Under the pieces are notes generated by a model, which was given only the letters and a program-made list of their open reading frames with translations, was not told the origin of the DNA and did not search any database. A program made the position numbers and the translations under genes. From Vandiemenella viatica (taxonomy: Eukaryota > Arthropoda > Insecta > Orthoptera > Morabidae), in NCBI GenBank assembly GCA_031002005.1, contig CM061918.1, positions 58,161,478-58,225,477 on the forward strand: a DNA stretch of 64,000 nucleotides. Direction: 5' to 3'. Below, in pieces: positions 35,545-47,814 of this stretch. Each line of letters starts with the position of its first letter. Positions within the stretch are counted from its first letter, which is position 1.

Positions 35545-35693
35545 CTGTAGTCTTCTCTGACAGCTATATGACTTGAAATGTTACGCAGTATTCCTCCAGC
35601 ATTCTCCACTATAGCTAGAGTTTTAGATGGTCCTTTATAAGTTAGCATTTCTACTAGGAAGCCCAAAGCACCTTCTACTGCACATATATCCAC
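35545..35693 (-). CDS. Apc: Apc exon 8 (armadillo repeat)
   Basis: 149 bases, phase 0 in and 2 out, acceptor TTCACAG and donor GTATGG. It encodes VDICAVEGALGFLVEMLTYK then GGILRNISSHIAVREDYR, aligning without gaps with the APC armadillo segment that starts ADICAVDGALAFLV. Confidence 0.95.
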
Positions 35694-35794
35694 CTGTGAA
35701 TAAAACAGCAATACATTCACTTAAGTAATATCCTGTTCAAATCTTTTTGAACTAGTATATATGGAGAATGCAGAAATTTTGTGGAGCTTCTGAC

Positions 35795-35977
35795 CTTATT
35801 CAAGCTGCAATGGGCAGACAGGTTCCACAGAGCTGAGAGGATTGATTTGAGTGTGGCTTCTTTGGTGCCTGCCATAGCTGCACGCACCAGGGCTGGGACT
35901 GCCCCCACCTCACGCAGGGCCTGTTTACTGGCGCCATCTGCTCGCCAAGACAAGTTACGTAGAACGCTTGCTGTCAC
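35795..35977 (-). CDS. Apc: Apc exon 7 (armadillo repeat)
   Basis: 183 bases, phase 0 both sides, acceptor TTCCCAG and donor GTCAGA. It encodes VTASVLRNLSWRADGASKQA and LKSILSALWNLSAHCSLNK. Adjacent to exon 8 across a 101-base intron, the shortest here. Confidence 0.95.
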
Positions 35978-36136
35978 CTGGGAAAACAAAACAGCCAGAC
36001 TGAGGTGCCAACTTATAATATACCAATAATAGCACAGCGAAGTTCACAGTATGGAGAGAAGGTGGAGAATTGATACATGCAATGTGGAGCACTATTCCTA
36101 ACAAATATCTTTCAGTCATTATGACTGGTCTAAATG

Positions 36137-36376
36137 TTTTTTTTTTTTTGCACCTCGTTGATGGCTAAGGTCATTAGAGGCGGGATGGGACTGGGGACAA
36201 GGAACGGGAAGGAATTAAGCCATGGCCTTTTTGAAGGAAGCATTCTGGCATCCGCCTGGAGTGATTTGGGGAAACCATGGAAAACTCAAATCTGGATGCC
36301 CGGACAGGGATTTGATTGAGCCCGCGTCGTCCCGAATGCGAGGTCAGAATGTTAACCGTTCACCCACCACGCTCAG
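36137..36376 (-). mobile_element. tRNA-derived SINE, only in copy A
   Basis: Exact 11-bp target duplication TGGTCTAAATG at 36126-36136 and 36377-36387. Copy B has the uninterrupted site near 6620-6632 (one base different). The A tail is the T run at 36137. Confidence 0.93.
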
Positions 36377-36399
36377 TGGTCTAAATGTGCACACATCTT

Positions 36400-36525
36400 T
36401 CACCTTACCATATGTCTCACGTTCTACATGACTAAGGTTTTTTGCTGAAATATTGAAATGAGCATACGCATTTTTGTGTTTGTCCTGATCCGTCTGCCTT
36501 CATCTGTGGTAAGTAATGGGTTATT
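36400..36525 (+). mobile_element. Penelope-like 3' end fragment (copy A)
   Basis: Counterpart of 6640-6775; ends TCATCTGTGGTAAGTAATGG. Same truncated fragment in both copies. Confidence 0.6.
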
Positions 36526-37342
36526 TTAACTACTCTTCCTTACTTTTAAATTTTTTAATATCGAGTGCTTATTAACATTGTTTATCCTTATAAACATATA
36601 CAATGGTGGTAAACTGCACATTATGATTGCAAGATTGAGTTCACAGTAGTAAAATATACAAAATATTCAAAATTAAGGATTATAACTGTTAAACTAAAAA
36701 TAAAAAAGGAAGTCATTTGACTAATTGGAGAATAGATCATTGGGCTTGAGCTGCACCCTGAATGAGATTTCATCAAATCAAACAATTTTTGTAGTGGAAC
36801 TGAAACAAATCGCTATGTTGAGGCAGACATTACATAATGGGTTATTAAATAGACAGTAACAGCAAACAAATGCTGTTTTCCAAATTCTATATGAAGATAT
36901 ATTCCATTATTATCTACAGGCCAGTTGTCTCCTACATCACAATGCATCCATAATTTCAGGGCCCAAGTACTAATGGATTATAAACCAGCATATGAAGCCA
37001 ATTAATTACTGTGCTATCTAACAAAAATATGTTCTTGATTACTATAACATTCATTAATCACAAAGTCTACCTTGTTTATTCTAGGTGTGTTCCTTCCCTT
37101 TTGTTCAATATGCCATATTCATTATCCAAGAAGGCTAACACATTAGTTAGCTGCATATCCAACAAGAATGATAGACTCGCATAAAGCTGCCACAACTTAT
37201 TCTTTGCAACATCACAGCATTTTGTAAAACCAGACTCAGTCTAGAATGACTGGATTACTGATTATAAAGTACAATGCCATTTTGTGACGCATCTCAAATT
37301 TTTGACTAGCAGATAAATTATTGACAATTCAAGGATTCCCAT

Positions 37343-38396
37343 TGTTAGGATTCAAGCTCATACCGGGGTGCGTATCAGCTGTAGTATCTTCAAAATTCTG
37401 ATAAAAGTCAAGGAAATGTTCTGAATCTGTGAATCACCTATGGAAATTACTAACTGCACAACAGAAATGGCCACCACTTACATAAACAAACCCTATGTAA
37501 GGAGGGTACTAATTTAGAAATGAAAGCTGGTGAAGTTCATGTCACGAAAACCATATATTCTTCAAATTCCACAAAGTACAGTAAATGGCAGTTAGTTAAG
37601 GCATCAGTCTAACCATCAGACGAAAGATCACAAGTAACGAAGCAGAACAGAACCGCCTAACCCCGATCGGAAAATTAAAATCCTTCTACTGTAGTATCAC
37701 ATGTCTGAAAAGTTCAATATTTCAGAGATGGCCTCCCTGACCTGCGTCATTACTATTTCCGGTAAGCAACAGTTCCCATGAACACTTGCGCGGCTCAGCA
37801 CCGAATACGTTTGGCGAGCTTATACGTGCTCCCAGCACCGAGTTTTCCGAACGACTCTAAAATTATTTATATCCTTTCTTAAACGGTTGGCAGCTACTTG
37901 AAACTTATGGAATATTAGTGGAAATATTATTTGGAGGTATAAAAACTATTTTTTAAGCTCTGGAATTACTTAGCTGGATTGTAATCTTTTATTTAAGATG
38001 GGCACATGGTTCAATGTTTTAAAGATCATATTTACTGCTTTAAATCTATCAGAAACTACACGTTATTAGTGAATTTTATTTTCCTTGGCATAATTATTAT
38101 TACAAAAGTGCTTTATAGTGGCAAGAAGTGTGGAATATTAGTGATATGTTCACGTAACCAAATCTGTTTACTTGCAATTTTGAGTGGTTATGGATTACGC
38201 TTATTTCGGTAAGTTTATAAGTGATGTTTTATTAGAAACTATTTATTTATTATTATTGGAACCTGTTTAACTACTTTTCTGGCTTTAATGTGTTGTGGAT
38301 TCGGTATAAATCTGCAGTATCATGTATCAATGTTAACCCCAATTCTCGTCGGTTTATGCGTGCTTGTTGAAAATACAAAGAGTAAGGTAGCTTACA
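37343..38396. mobile_element. Solo LTR, only in copy A
   Basis: A 1054-base insertion starting TGTTAG and ending CTTACA, flanked by a 4-bp CCAT duplication (37339-37342 and 38397-38400). Copy B reads straight through as TTCCCATGTCTGG (7600-7612). TG...CA ends and a 4-bp duplication fit an LTR retrotransposon (Gypsy-like size) reduced to one LTR. There is no internal coding region. Which strand it reads from is not clear. Confidence 0.8.
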
Positions 38397-38400
38397 CCAT

Positions 38401-40889
38401 GTCTGGAGAAGCATTCATTTTGAATTCTTTGCTTCACATCTTAGTTGTAATTTTATTACTAAACTAGCTGTTGCTTCATGTGGACTGTTAATGTATGGAT
38501 CAGACCAATCATGTCAAAGTTAACACATCACCAGTGGAAAAAAAAATGTACCTCAATTCCTCTGAATATTATGATGCTGTTTGCATGCTGAAATCATGAT
38601 AAAATTTTTGACTGCAAGAATTAACTAAATCTGAGGAGTATTTCTTGTGTGAATTGTGTTAAATGAAAACTGGACACTAATTTGCGTGCTCTTTTATCAA
38701 ACATTTCTCAACTTTCTGACTTCATATCAAAATGAAACATGCCCCCTTTTACCCCTGGGACAAAGGGGAATACAATATTTGAAAGTGCATCAAAATCTGA
38801 CCAGTGGTTTTTGAGCAATGGTTTGTTCAACAAAAATGGATATTAACTTGTGGACAATTTTATCTTAAATTTCTCAGCTTTATGACATAACATCAAATTA
38901 AAGATATCTCATTTTACCCCCTGGAACAGGGGTTGTACATTATTCAATACCACATACAAACCCAACCACCAGTTTTTTTTTCTGAATCCCATTCACTTAA
39001 ACAGAGAGACACAAATTCGAAAAAGAGTAGTTTGCTCTCCTATAGTTCGGTAACTACATCCTCAATAACTTTTTTAAATTTATCTTAAATCTACATATGT
39101 TTTTTTCCACTTACAGACCCATTACGAGTATAGATAATTTTATTCTCAGCTCTCACTACTTTCTATTCCACCTTTTCCAAAATTTAACTTTCAGTCTGCT
39201 GTAATACATGTAGCAATGAACAGTTTCTATTTTATATTTGATTTAGATTTGTCCCTTTAATTTTGTTCACGTCATTCAGGAACTCTTATGTTCCCTCAAC
39301 TATATCAGGTGTGACCTGAACGTTGTCAGGCACCAGCATTATTCTTGCAATTTCTCCAATACCAATGCCAATGGAAATAAGCTGCAGCTCTTCATCATAC
39401 TAACAATCCTTCCCTTTCTTTCATTACACTCCTTGGAGTAATAAAATTAACAGAACCTTCTTTTTTGTTTTTTCTTGACAACATCGACCTTTGCTAACTG
39501 ATACATCCCCCCCCCCCCTTCATCTGCTCTCATTTGTATATTTTAAGTAGAACTTAAGTCAATTTTCTGTTAGAATCTAGACTTTCTTGTTTTTTTTTTA
39601 TATTATTTTTATAAAATAACTGAAAGATTCCGTCAAATAAGCAACACCATACACAAGAATTTTTATTGACTGACCTCAGTTACTTGTTCCCTATTTTAAA
39701 TGTACTTATGCACAAAACAAAATGAATTTCTGCAAGTTACTTAACCTGTTCATATTACTGTTTAGACACCACAAGGATTAGGTGGAACTATAATCATGTG
39801 AGATTTATATGTCACACACAAAAAATAAAGATTAAAATTTAATTTATGGAACTGGAAGACGCCATGCATTGCCCAATTGAAATTACACTAGTATTCGAAT
39901 ATTGACTCCTTAGTAGGTGCAAATTTCCAATTTAACTACTTTTCTCTAAAAACTGTGAAAATTATTTCTCAAATGTCAAAAGAGAGACAAAATCAGTAGC
40001 TATTACAAAAACATGCTGCATGGTTATATAAATTAAACTTATACCTGTTTACGAAAGACATTTTCAGGAAATTTTTGTTGATTCTGGAAACAACTTTAAA
40101 ATACAAAATTATGATAGATGATATAATTAACAATTTCTTTTAATATTACATTAAATCTATTGCATGATTTTATTAAAAATATACTGCAAAGCTATTTTTA
40201 ATTTTCTTTTTAAGTAGATACAAAATATAGCACTACAGGCTGATAGCTTAAATGATCGCTTTTTGACTAAAAATTCAAACTACTCCAGTTTGAAACCCAA
40301 ACCTCCGATTAAAAAGAAAAGTAAGAAATTAGAATGTGAAATATAAAACAGGTGTCTCACAGGGTGAAGACGGTAACAATGAGTGGTATAAGTCTTTTCC
40401 CAATCACCTAAAAAAAAAAAATATATAAATTGAAAGGCAAAGCGTGATGATGTGCTGTGTAGCGACGAAGTACTGTTAGGGGTGCTCACTGCCTGGAGAA
40501 ACTAACGTTACCTGTAGAGTGAACTGCGACTTTCTTATGTACACAGAGCCAATGCAAGTCGGACCATCCACAACCAATAATGGTGTCTCAACATGGCAAA
40601 AAAACAAAGTAAATAAATGTAGTGTGCAGATAAAATATACGGCAATATTACATTAAACAACAAAACGCTTTATAAGAATCTTCTTTAAAATATTTCCTTC
40701 TTTTTAATCTAAAAAAAATGAATTGTAGTTTAGCCCTCTGTCCATAAATTTTATGTTTGTTTTTGTTTCTATTTCTTTTGCAAAAAATAAATAAATATGA
40801 CAATGAAAATAAACTCTAGATCATTGAATGAATTTGCAACTCCAAAAGATAATTTTTGCAGAAGTGTGGTATAGTTTCTCAATATCATT
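38401..40889. other. Intron upstream of Apc exon 7
   Basis: Continues the alignment with copy B to 40214; after that the sequence is unique in the window. It includes the diverged double unit with TTTTACCCC (about 38700-38960), as in copy B. No exon. Confidence 0.6.
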
Positions 40890-41450
40890 TATGAAATTAA
40901 TATTGGAGATAAAACTATGCATCTCTAAATAGGTGATGAAGTATTAGAAAGGATAAAGATCTTCAAATATCTTATTCCATTATGAAGAAACATATGCATT
41001 ATGGACAGGAAATTAAACAATTGTATTGGCAAAAGAAGCATTCAGTAGGAAAAAAGAGACTAATACGTAGCCCTCTAGTGAAGGAATTAAGCAAAAACAT
41101 TAAATAAGTATGGGACTTATGGTGTACCAACTTGGAATGGTAACAAGTGGATTCTGAGATATCATTGTGGCGGAGGATGAAAAGATTAGTAGGGTTGATA
41201 GAGTAAAACATGAGGAGGTTATGATGAGAATAGGAAAAATTCTTAAGACTTATCAGATTAAGGAAAAAACCTTAGTTATGACATCTGAATGCACATCAAT
41301 GCATTACTGGAAGTACTGTAAACAGAGAAGGAAAAACAGGAAACTGAAGATTTCCGATGGGTAACACTGAGGTCCAGGACAGCTACATCACAATGCAGAG
41401 AATGGCAGGGAACATAGAGAAGATGAACAAAACAGACACATTTCAAAATC
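40890..41450 (+). pseudogene. RTE-like LINE relic
   Basis: Broken frames give IKIFKYL (as in EFKYLG), then a YGVPTWN-like piece, then DEKISRVDRVKHEEVMMRIG. That is the conserved thumb and C-terminal order of RTE/Jockey-like LINE ORFs (FKYLG, LYG-ETW, KISW-DRV-NEEVLRR). Many stops. Confidence 0.6.
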
Positions 41451-43107
41451 TTTCTTAGGGCAGAAGAATTATTGTTTATTATCTTAGGAAAAACATACAA
41501 AAGGAAATATATTGATTTCAATTTATGAGAGTGATTATAGTAGAAAAACGTAAAAATCTTATGAGAGTATATTTGTATTTTATTGACAACAATGAAGTGG
41601 GAAACCCTTCAGTTTTGGTGAGTGGTGGGTGTATCGTACTTCTGCTTTCCATATATATATGATTTAATCATAATTCTTATGCATTTTCTTTGTTGCCATT
41701 ACTTTTGCAATGGCTTTAATACAAATCAATTTATCATCAAAAATCTTACAACAGAAATAGAGTATTTGGTTTTAAAACTAGTCATCCCATTATGACAGAT
41801 GTATTAGAAAATAAATTTGGAATTAATATTTCTTAATTGGAAAAACTGGCTGCCTATCTAGTTCAGTTGTTAAAGTGACTGGCTGCAGTCCAGATGGTCA
41901 ATTTTTATGCCAGACAAACCTGAAGTTGAATGTTGACAATTCATTACTTGTCATGGTGCAAGTACAGAGGAGACAACTCCTCAAGGAAATAGAGAGCAGC
42001 CAGAGCAAAGACTGGCCACAAATGAGAATATGAGGCTCTGCTTTTGTGAATTTCACCCAATAAGCCTGCAAATAGCATTATTATTATTATTATTATTTTT
42101 TTATTTCATGAAGGGAAATTGGTATTCCTTGGAAAATGTCTTTACAGAAGTGAAGAATTTCATTTGATGGAATCAGTTGTAATGGCTAAAAACAAAAAGA
42201 TGGTAAATAAACCAAAAAGTGAGAAAATGCACAGTATTTTTACATTACACTCATTAGATGAAACTATTCTTCCCCTTACTTAATGTGTATTTTATTCTCA
42301 AATACTTATTTCTGTTCATTGATATCTGTTACAACAGTATATGGCCCAGCTATCAATTACTGTAAGTAACAATTCATTTCCAGCACTTCTGTCTGACATA
42401 AAATGAAAACTCTGCGAGTGTTTAAATTTTTTCAATGACATTTTTTTTCTGAATTTGATTTGCATGTAAACTAGTAAAGAATGGTAATCCAGCTCTAGAT
42501 GATACAATACAAAATTCACAAGTATCATATAAACTGCAATCTACTTTATTGAACTGGCAAAATGAAGGAGAACTTTTATCTCCCCTATAATTAACATATC
42601 TGAAGCAACTACTACCACTATGAAACGTATAATTGCGACAAGCAAATAATTAATTTTTTTATACATGAAGCCACAACAATTAGCACAAGCTATAATTTCT
42701 ACAAAATAAATAACTGTGGGCAAAGTGAGTGTGTTGTAAAATATTAATTAATTTGGAAAACTAGCTTAATAAACTCTCCACCCCAGTCACCCACTATATC
42801 AAATTTTCAAATGTTTCATTCCTGAATATAAACATAACACATTCTATGATAAAACTAGTGATAAATAAAAAATTATATTATATCAATTTCCTGTAATCGC
42901 TTATGACTTTAGTATTTCCACATGAAGATTGAGCTACAACAATACAGAGACAAGAAAACACTATGGTGTCCACTGATAAAATAAAAATAATTTTACCATC
43001 ATTGAAATACCTTCAGAGTCATAAATTATAATATATTTAGAGATTTAACATAAAAACCAATAAGCTCTTTTATTGCAGCACTTAAGTTAATTCAGAGGTG
43101 GTCATAC
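41451..43107. other. Intron, little recognised
   Basis: AT-rich. A weak Penelope-like motif (TTCAGTTTTGGTGAGTGG) is at about 41610-41630, and a decayed tRNA-like stretch at about 41862-41935 (CTAGTTCAGTTGTTAAAGTG). Nothing else is seen. Confidence 0.45.
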
Positions 43108-43296
43108 CTGTCTTAAGTCTTCACTGGGAGACGCAAGCTGTGCGACAAGTGCCCGCATGAACGGTCGCAGCGAGCAGAGAAGAGCTTTGTTGGCGCCGTC
43201 CCCAAACGTCAGGTTAGTCAGCGCCATGCCTGCATAGCGTCGCAGTGTCACACAGCCCTGATCTGACACAGCTCCTCCGTGAGTTTCATGGTCTAC
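43108..43296 (-). CDS. Apc: Apc exon 6 (armadillo repeat)
   Basis: 189 bases, phase 0 both sides, acceptor TTTACAG and donor GTATGA. It encodes LRRYAGMALTNLTFGDGANK and RALVAQLASPSEDLRQ, matching LRRYAGMALTNLTFGDVANK...SEDLQQ of APC. Confidence 0.95.
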
Positions 43297-44104
43297 CTGT
43301 AAACAATGAAATTTAATTGATTAAAAACTTTGATACACTTAGGGTTACATATTTAAAGTAGGCACAAAATCTGTTTTTACAATACTTATTAAAATCAACA
43401 GACACTTGACTGAAATATCAAAGAGAACATCAGTCCTCAGGCATGTCCACAGATGCTTTTTGAAGCACTAAGAATATTTCGATTTTTGTTATTATGATAA
43501 CAAGGCCATGTTATTCTGTTAAGATTTATACAATTGTTCAAAATAACTATGTTCGGTGATGAAAAATAATAAAAAGCATAACTGCCACAGATATACTTAT
43601 TTTTTTTAAAGGTTGTGTGAAATGACATAAATTCAACACCACTTGTTGCTCTGATTTATTTAAAGAGTAAATAAAAACCATGAGAGGATGAATTCACGTG
43701 AAAACACGTCAGTTTTGAAAATCCCTTTTCTGGATACCCATGGTTGATATGGTATTCTGTGAGAGCAATAAAGTAAAAACTATAAACATTTCAAGATTGT
43801 CTGCGAAACATAATATGAAGGATGAAAGATGAATATACTTTGTACTAAATCAGAGCTGATTTTATTCACAAATAGTCAAAAATTAATTCAATTGGAAGTA
43901 TATAAAGACAATTTGAGGAGGAGCAAACCACTTTTTGTAAGACAACTTACAACTTTGGATTCTTCTGTACATCACTGCACACTAAAAATAAAGAAATTGT
44001 TAGAAAAGAAAGTGAAGATTTTTCTATTAGAACAAGTGTGTATGAATCTATTGGCCTGAAGATGTTGAAGGATTACTCATCTGCCAAGAGATTGGCTTAA
44101 TCTA
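43297..44104. other. Intron, nothing recognised
   Basis: AT-rich; short open frames with no domain signature. Confidence 0.5.
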
Positions 44105-44254
44105 CAATGGTGTCCAAAATTAAAGCAACAAAAGAAAATTTTTCAAGGGACAGTTTATTTTTCTGCAAAACAGTATAAACTAGTGATAGTAAATTAGAAA
44201 CAATGTAATTCTACATAATAACTGCAACAGCATAAAGGTAGACAAAAATGTTAT

Positions 44255-45286
44255 TCATTTTTCTAACTTGGCAAATTTACACACACATTCCAACAACTGG
44301 TTAATGTGCTCAGTATGGGGTATGACCACCTCTGGCAGCAATGCAGACCTGACAACGGCGGGGAATTCTATGAATGATGTCATCAATCTCATGTTGAAGC
44401 AATAACGCCCATTGTTCTTGCAGAGTTGTTCGTGAGTCTTGGAGAGTGATTGGTGGGTGCATCCCAGACATGCTCTACGAGATTCAAACCGGGAGAGCGA
44501 GCAGGCCACACAATGTGTGCAATATCTTCTGTTTCCAAGAAAATATCAACCAACCGTGCTCTACGAGGTCAAACATTATCATCCATCAATACGAAGTCTG
44601 GACCCACAGCACCTCGAAAAAACCGTACAAGGTCCTAAGATCTCGTCATGATACCTGACAGCACCTAAACTTTGCTGATTCACCTGTACAATTTCATGAA
44701 GAGATGTTCGAGTGGTCAACATAATCCCTGCCCACACCATTAGGGATCCTCCTCTATATCGGTCTCTTACCACAATGTTGGGTACCCTACAGATGTGAAT
44801 CTGTTGAGAATCACTCTCCAGACCAAGTCGGGACTCAACTCTGAAAAGAGCATTGGCCCACTGTTCGACCGTCCATTTGGCATACTGACGACTCCACTTT
44901 AGATGTTCCCTTCTGTGAGTACGCGTCAGGGATACTCATACAGGAGGTCTCCAACAATAAAGGGCACTCTGCTGAAGCCTTCAGTACACTGTTTCCCTTG
45001 ATACAACTGTTCCAGTGGATGCTGCAAGGTCAGATGCCAGTTGCCGTGCAGTATTAAGGAGGTACTGTTGTGCCCTTACAGCCAAATAACGGTCTTCTCT
45101 TTCTGATGTCACACATAGCTGGCCCTACCCTGGTTTTCGGGATACAATTTCAGGCTCTATAAACTGTCGCCACATTTGAGAAACAACAGAATGATTCACA
45201 TTAAGCCATTGGCCCACATCAGTTTGAGACTGTCATGCTTCCATTCTTCCTATGTCCCTCCACCGCAGACAGTCTGGTAGGCGTTG
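44255..45286 (-). pseudogene. Tc1-like transposase, broken
   Basis: Conceptual pieces on the minus strand: a helix-turn-helix region with SERED then YLAVRAQQYLLNTARQLASD; the core segment VVRDRYRGGSLMVWAGIM; then RPGLNLVEHVWDAP-like text (SPxxNxxEHVWD). Frames are interrupted by stops and small indels, and the N-terminus is separated by the insert at 45287-45855. Not functional. Confidence 0.8.
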
Positions 45287-45855
45287 TGTTGACCTCTTTG
45301 GCGTGTGCTCGGGGCCAACCCGTGAACGGGTGGATAGCCGAAGTTATGCAGGAGGGTTCTGGGCTCACTTTTGCAGCGACTTCGCCGGGCCCAGCCGGGA
45401 ATGCTGTGAAGCCTAGCGGCCGTAGGATTGGTCACGTCTTCCTCTTCTGCTGCCTGAGCGAACTGCAGCCTGGTTCGAGCCCACCTAGGCTGGAGTTAAC
45501 GGGTTGTGGGGAGCTCCTCACGGATTAACTCAGAGAATAACTGGTTTATTTGCATAGATTGTTGTACATGGGCAATCACGGACCAAGAGGCGCCGTCCAC
45601 TTGGCTATACCGTAAGATGGTTAAACTACCGGCGGAGAGCACTGGCTTGTAGCCGGGGGCGGTCAGCAGCCTATGTGTCTCTGGCACTCCCGTGCGATCG
45701 ATCCCCGAGACCGATTGCCCGGCGGTAACCCCGATTGGGGCGTCAGCACATTGTCGGTCGGAGACATGGCCGGCCTAGCAAATTCCTCAGGCCGTTGTCC
45801 GGACTCAATACTGGCTTCGGCACATTCAAACCATGCGCCGCAGCCGGGTCATACA
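45287..45855. mobile_element. GC-rich insert in Tc1-like element, possibly a solo LTR
   Basis: About 570 bases of clearly higher GC than anything nearby, inserted in the transposase N-terminus. Edges read TGTTGACC and GGTCATACA, weakly palindromic TGT...ACA ends, but only TTG matches at the flanks. An LTR or other foreign repeat is possible; the family is unknown. Confidence 0.45.
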
Positions 45856-46339
45856 TTGGCAAAGTCACTACCCCAAGCTGTGATAGTTAAATGTTATTTA
45901 AAAATGACCTTTACAGTGTCTTCTCTGTGCCATACTGCACCGTCTGTAAATGTTTACACAGCGATTGTGGAAGTTGGACTACCCAGCAAACACTGCCTCG
46001 CTTGATAGGTGCTTTAACGTCGTCGTTGGCATGGTTGTACGATGACTGGAATGGCATCTTCCTTGCAGAACATGATTGTGCGGACATTGTTGACAGTTTG
46101 TATGATTACATCATGAATTAGACATAGGATGAAGGAATAAAGGTTTGTTGCTTTAATTTTGGACACCAGTGTAGTACAGTACTCAAACTGAATAAAAGAA
46201 AAATTCAGTTAAATGTGGAGTTCTAGCCAAAAAGCATTACTAAAGATGGTCAGAGTAGCAGTTACTTTAGGATAATTAAATTTTTTTATTATAATTACTT
46301 CATCAATGTATGCTGTCCTTAACTTAAAAGTGTTGTTAC

Positions 46340-46461
46340 CTGGATGAGCTCAGCAACCGCATGTAGACCTCCAAGTTGGCACATCGCGAGTCGGTGTTCC
46401 TCGTCAAATGACAGTTTCATGAGAGCAGCTATTGCTGGTCCTGGGTGCCTGTCTGCTTCAT
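46340..46461 (-). CDS. Apc: Apc exon 5 (armadillo repeat)
   Basis: 122 bases, phase 1 in and 0 out, acceptor CTGTTCAG and donor GTAACA. It encodes DEADRHPGPAIAALMKLSFD and then EEHRLAMCQLGGLHAVAELI, matching LMKLSFDEEHRHAMNELGGLQAIAELL of APC. Confidence 0.95.
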
Positions 46462-46569
46462 CTGAACAGGAAAAAAATTTCTTCTCAGTTTTATAAATTG
46501 AAACTAAGCAACAAAACCCAAGCGCAAGTTTGTCTATGATAATTCAAAAGAAAAAAATAAATCTTAAAA

Positions 46570-46800
46570 ACAATTTTTTATTGTCAACATCGAGCTCGTT
46601 AAAGGTGGGAAAGGTCAGGGGGCAAGAAACAGGAAGGATTTCAGTTATGGCCTTTTGAAGGAATCATTCTGAAATTCACCTGGAGTGATTCTGGTAAACC
46701 AAGGAAAGCCAAAATCTGTATGGCCGTACAGGGACTCAAACATATGACCTCCTTAATATGAGACCAAGATGTTACTGCTCACCCTACATGCTCTGTAGTC
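46570..46800 (-). mobile_element. Decayed tRNA-derived SINE
   Basis: Order and text match the SINE family (GGGAAAGGTCAGGGG, TATGGCC-TTTTGAAGGAA, CCTGGAGTGATTC, TACAGGGACTCAAA), with many substitutions. Old copy; no clean target duplication seen. Confidence 0.6.
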
Positions 46801-47814
46801 TTATGCAGAGAAGTAGGAAGTCGTTGTCTTATGCAACTGCACACAGTCCAACAGTGGGTATATAAAAATTGCCTAAAATTAAAAACATGAACATGTGGAA
46901 ATATAATACAAAGGAACACTCTCCACCTGTAGGCAAAAGAATCCTAAAAATTATTTTATCATATCAAGTGATAAAGTCAGCAAAATAAAATTATCTACTG
47001 CACGTATCAAACATCCTTAATGCCTCCTCCTATTATTTACTTAAGTGTTTAAATGTCTTACTGGCTTATGCATCAAACACATCCACTGGATGGGAGAACT
47101 TTTTTCTCACTTCTATTATCCACACTTCATGTTGTTTTGCTGGTGAGGGAATTACACCCAAGATTAATATGTTTATCCATCTGAGAATATTTGCTATTCT
47201 CAGATCACACTTGCAAAATGGTGGTTTCTCCCCCTCCTAATAATTGTATTTGGTGATCAGCATCTTTGAGTCACACTTACGTGGAAGTCCATTTCAAATA
47301 TAAGAAATGGCTGATTAATATTGGACTAATGCCGTACCTGAATTGTAATAAAACTTCAAAGTGAGTTATAAATGCTAAGCTACAACTGAATAAGAAACAC
47401 CAGACATCTTTTAGCCTTAAACTTTAAAAATGTCCTACATTTTAAAAGTCATGCATGGTAATAAATTTTTGTGTCTGTATTTTTTATTTATTTCTTTATT
47501 TTCTGCATCACCTGGTTTTGCTCCTCTCCCAAACTTCACTGGCTTATGGTTTTTCCCATGAATTATATTTGATTCTCTGCTCCCCATCCCAAAAGGTCCT
47601 CATTGGCAAGATTTGTTGTGTGTAGGCACAAATGACTAGCCACCTTCTTCATTTAATCTCTCAAATTAAGGCACTTGAAGTAATGTGTATTTGTATTCAT
47701 TATTTTCTCTTCAAGCAGCCATGAGGATTTGGTTGAGATTATTTTTATTCTGAGCCTAAGATATATATATGATACTAGAAAAAAGGAAACGGCCTTTAGG
47801 CAGTACAAATAACA

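Larger units (their letters stand above)
29951..40214. repeat. Right copy (A) of the duplicated Apc block
   Basis: Collinear partner of 630-9374. It carries Apc exons 10, 9, 8 and 7 in the proper place for the main exon chain, so I take it as the correct copy. Unlike B it continues past the homology (beyond 40214) into the intron leading to exon 6. It has two SINEs and a solo LTR that B lacks. Confidence 0.9.
44105..46171 (-). mobile_element. Full-length Tc1-like element with nested insert
   Basis: Terminal inverted repeats of about 28 bases (CAATGGTGTCCAAAATTAAA and onward on the left; the right one has one mismatch) are flanked by TA at 44103-44104 and 46172-46173. The length is 2067 bases; removing the GC-rich insert leaves a normal Tc1 size of about 1.5 kb. 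The transposase runs on the minus strand. Confidence 0.9.

Noticed and set aside
45235..46005. Plus-strand frames of about 97 and 110 codons in GC-rich DNA
   Set aside because: They fall in the insert and flanks of the Tc1-like element on the opposite strand to the transposase; GC-rich DNA has fewer stops by chance.
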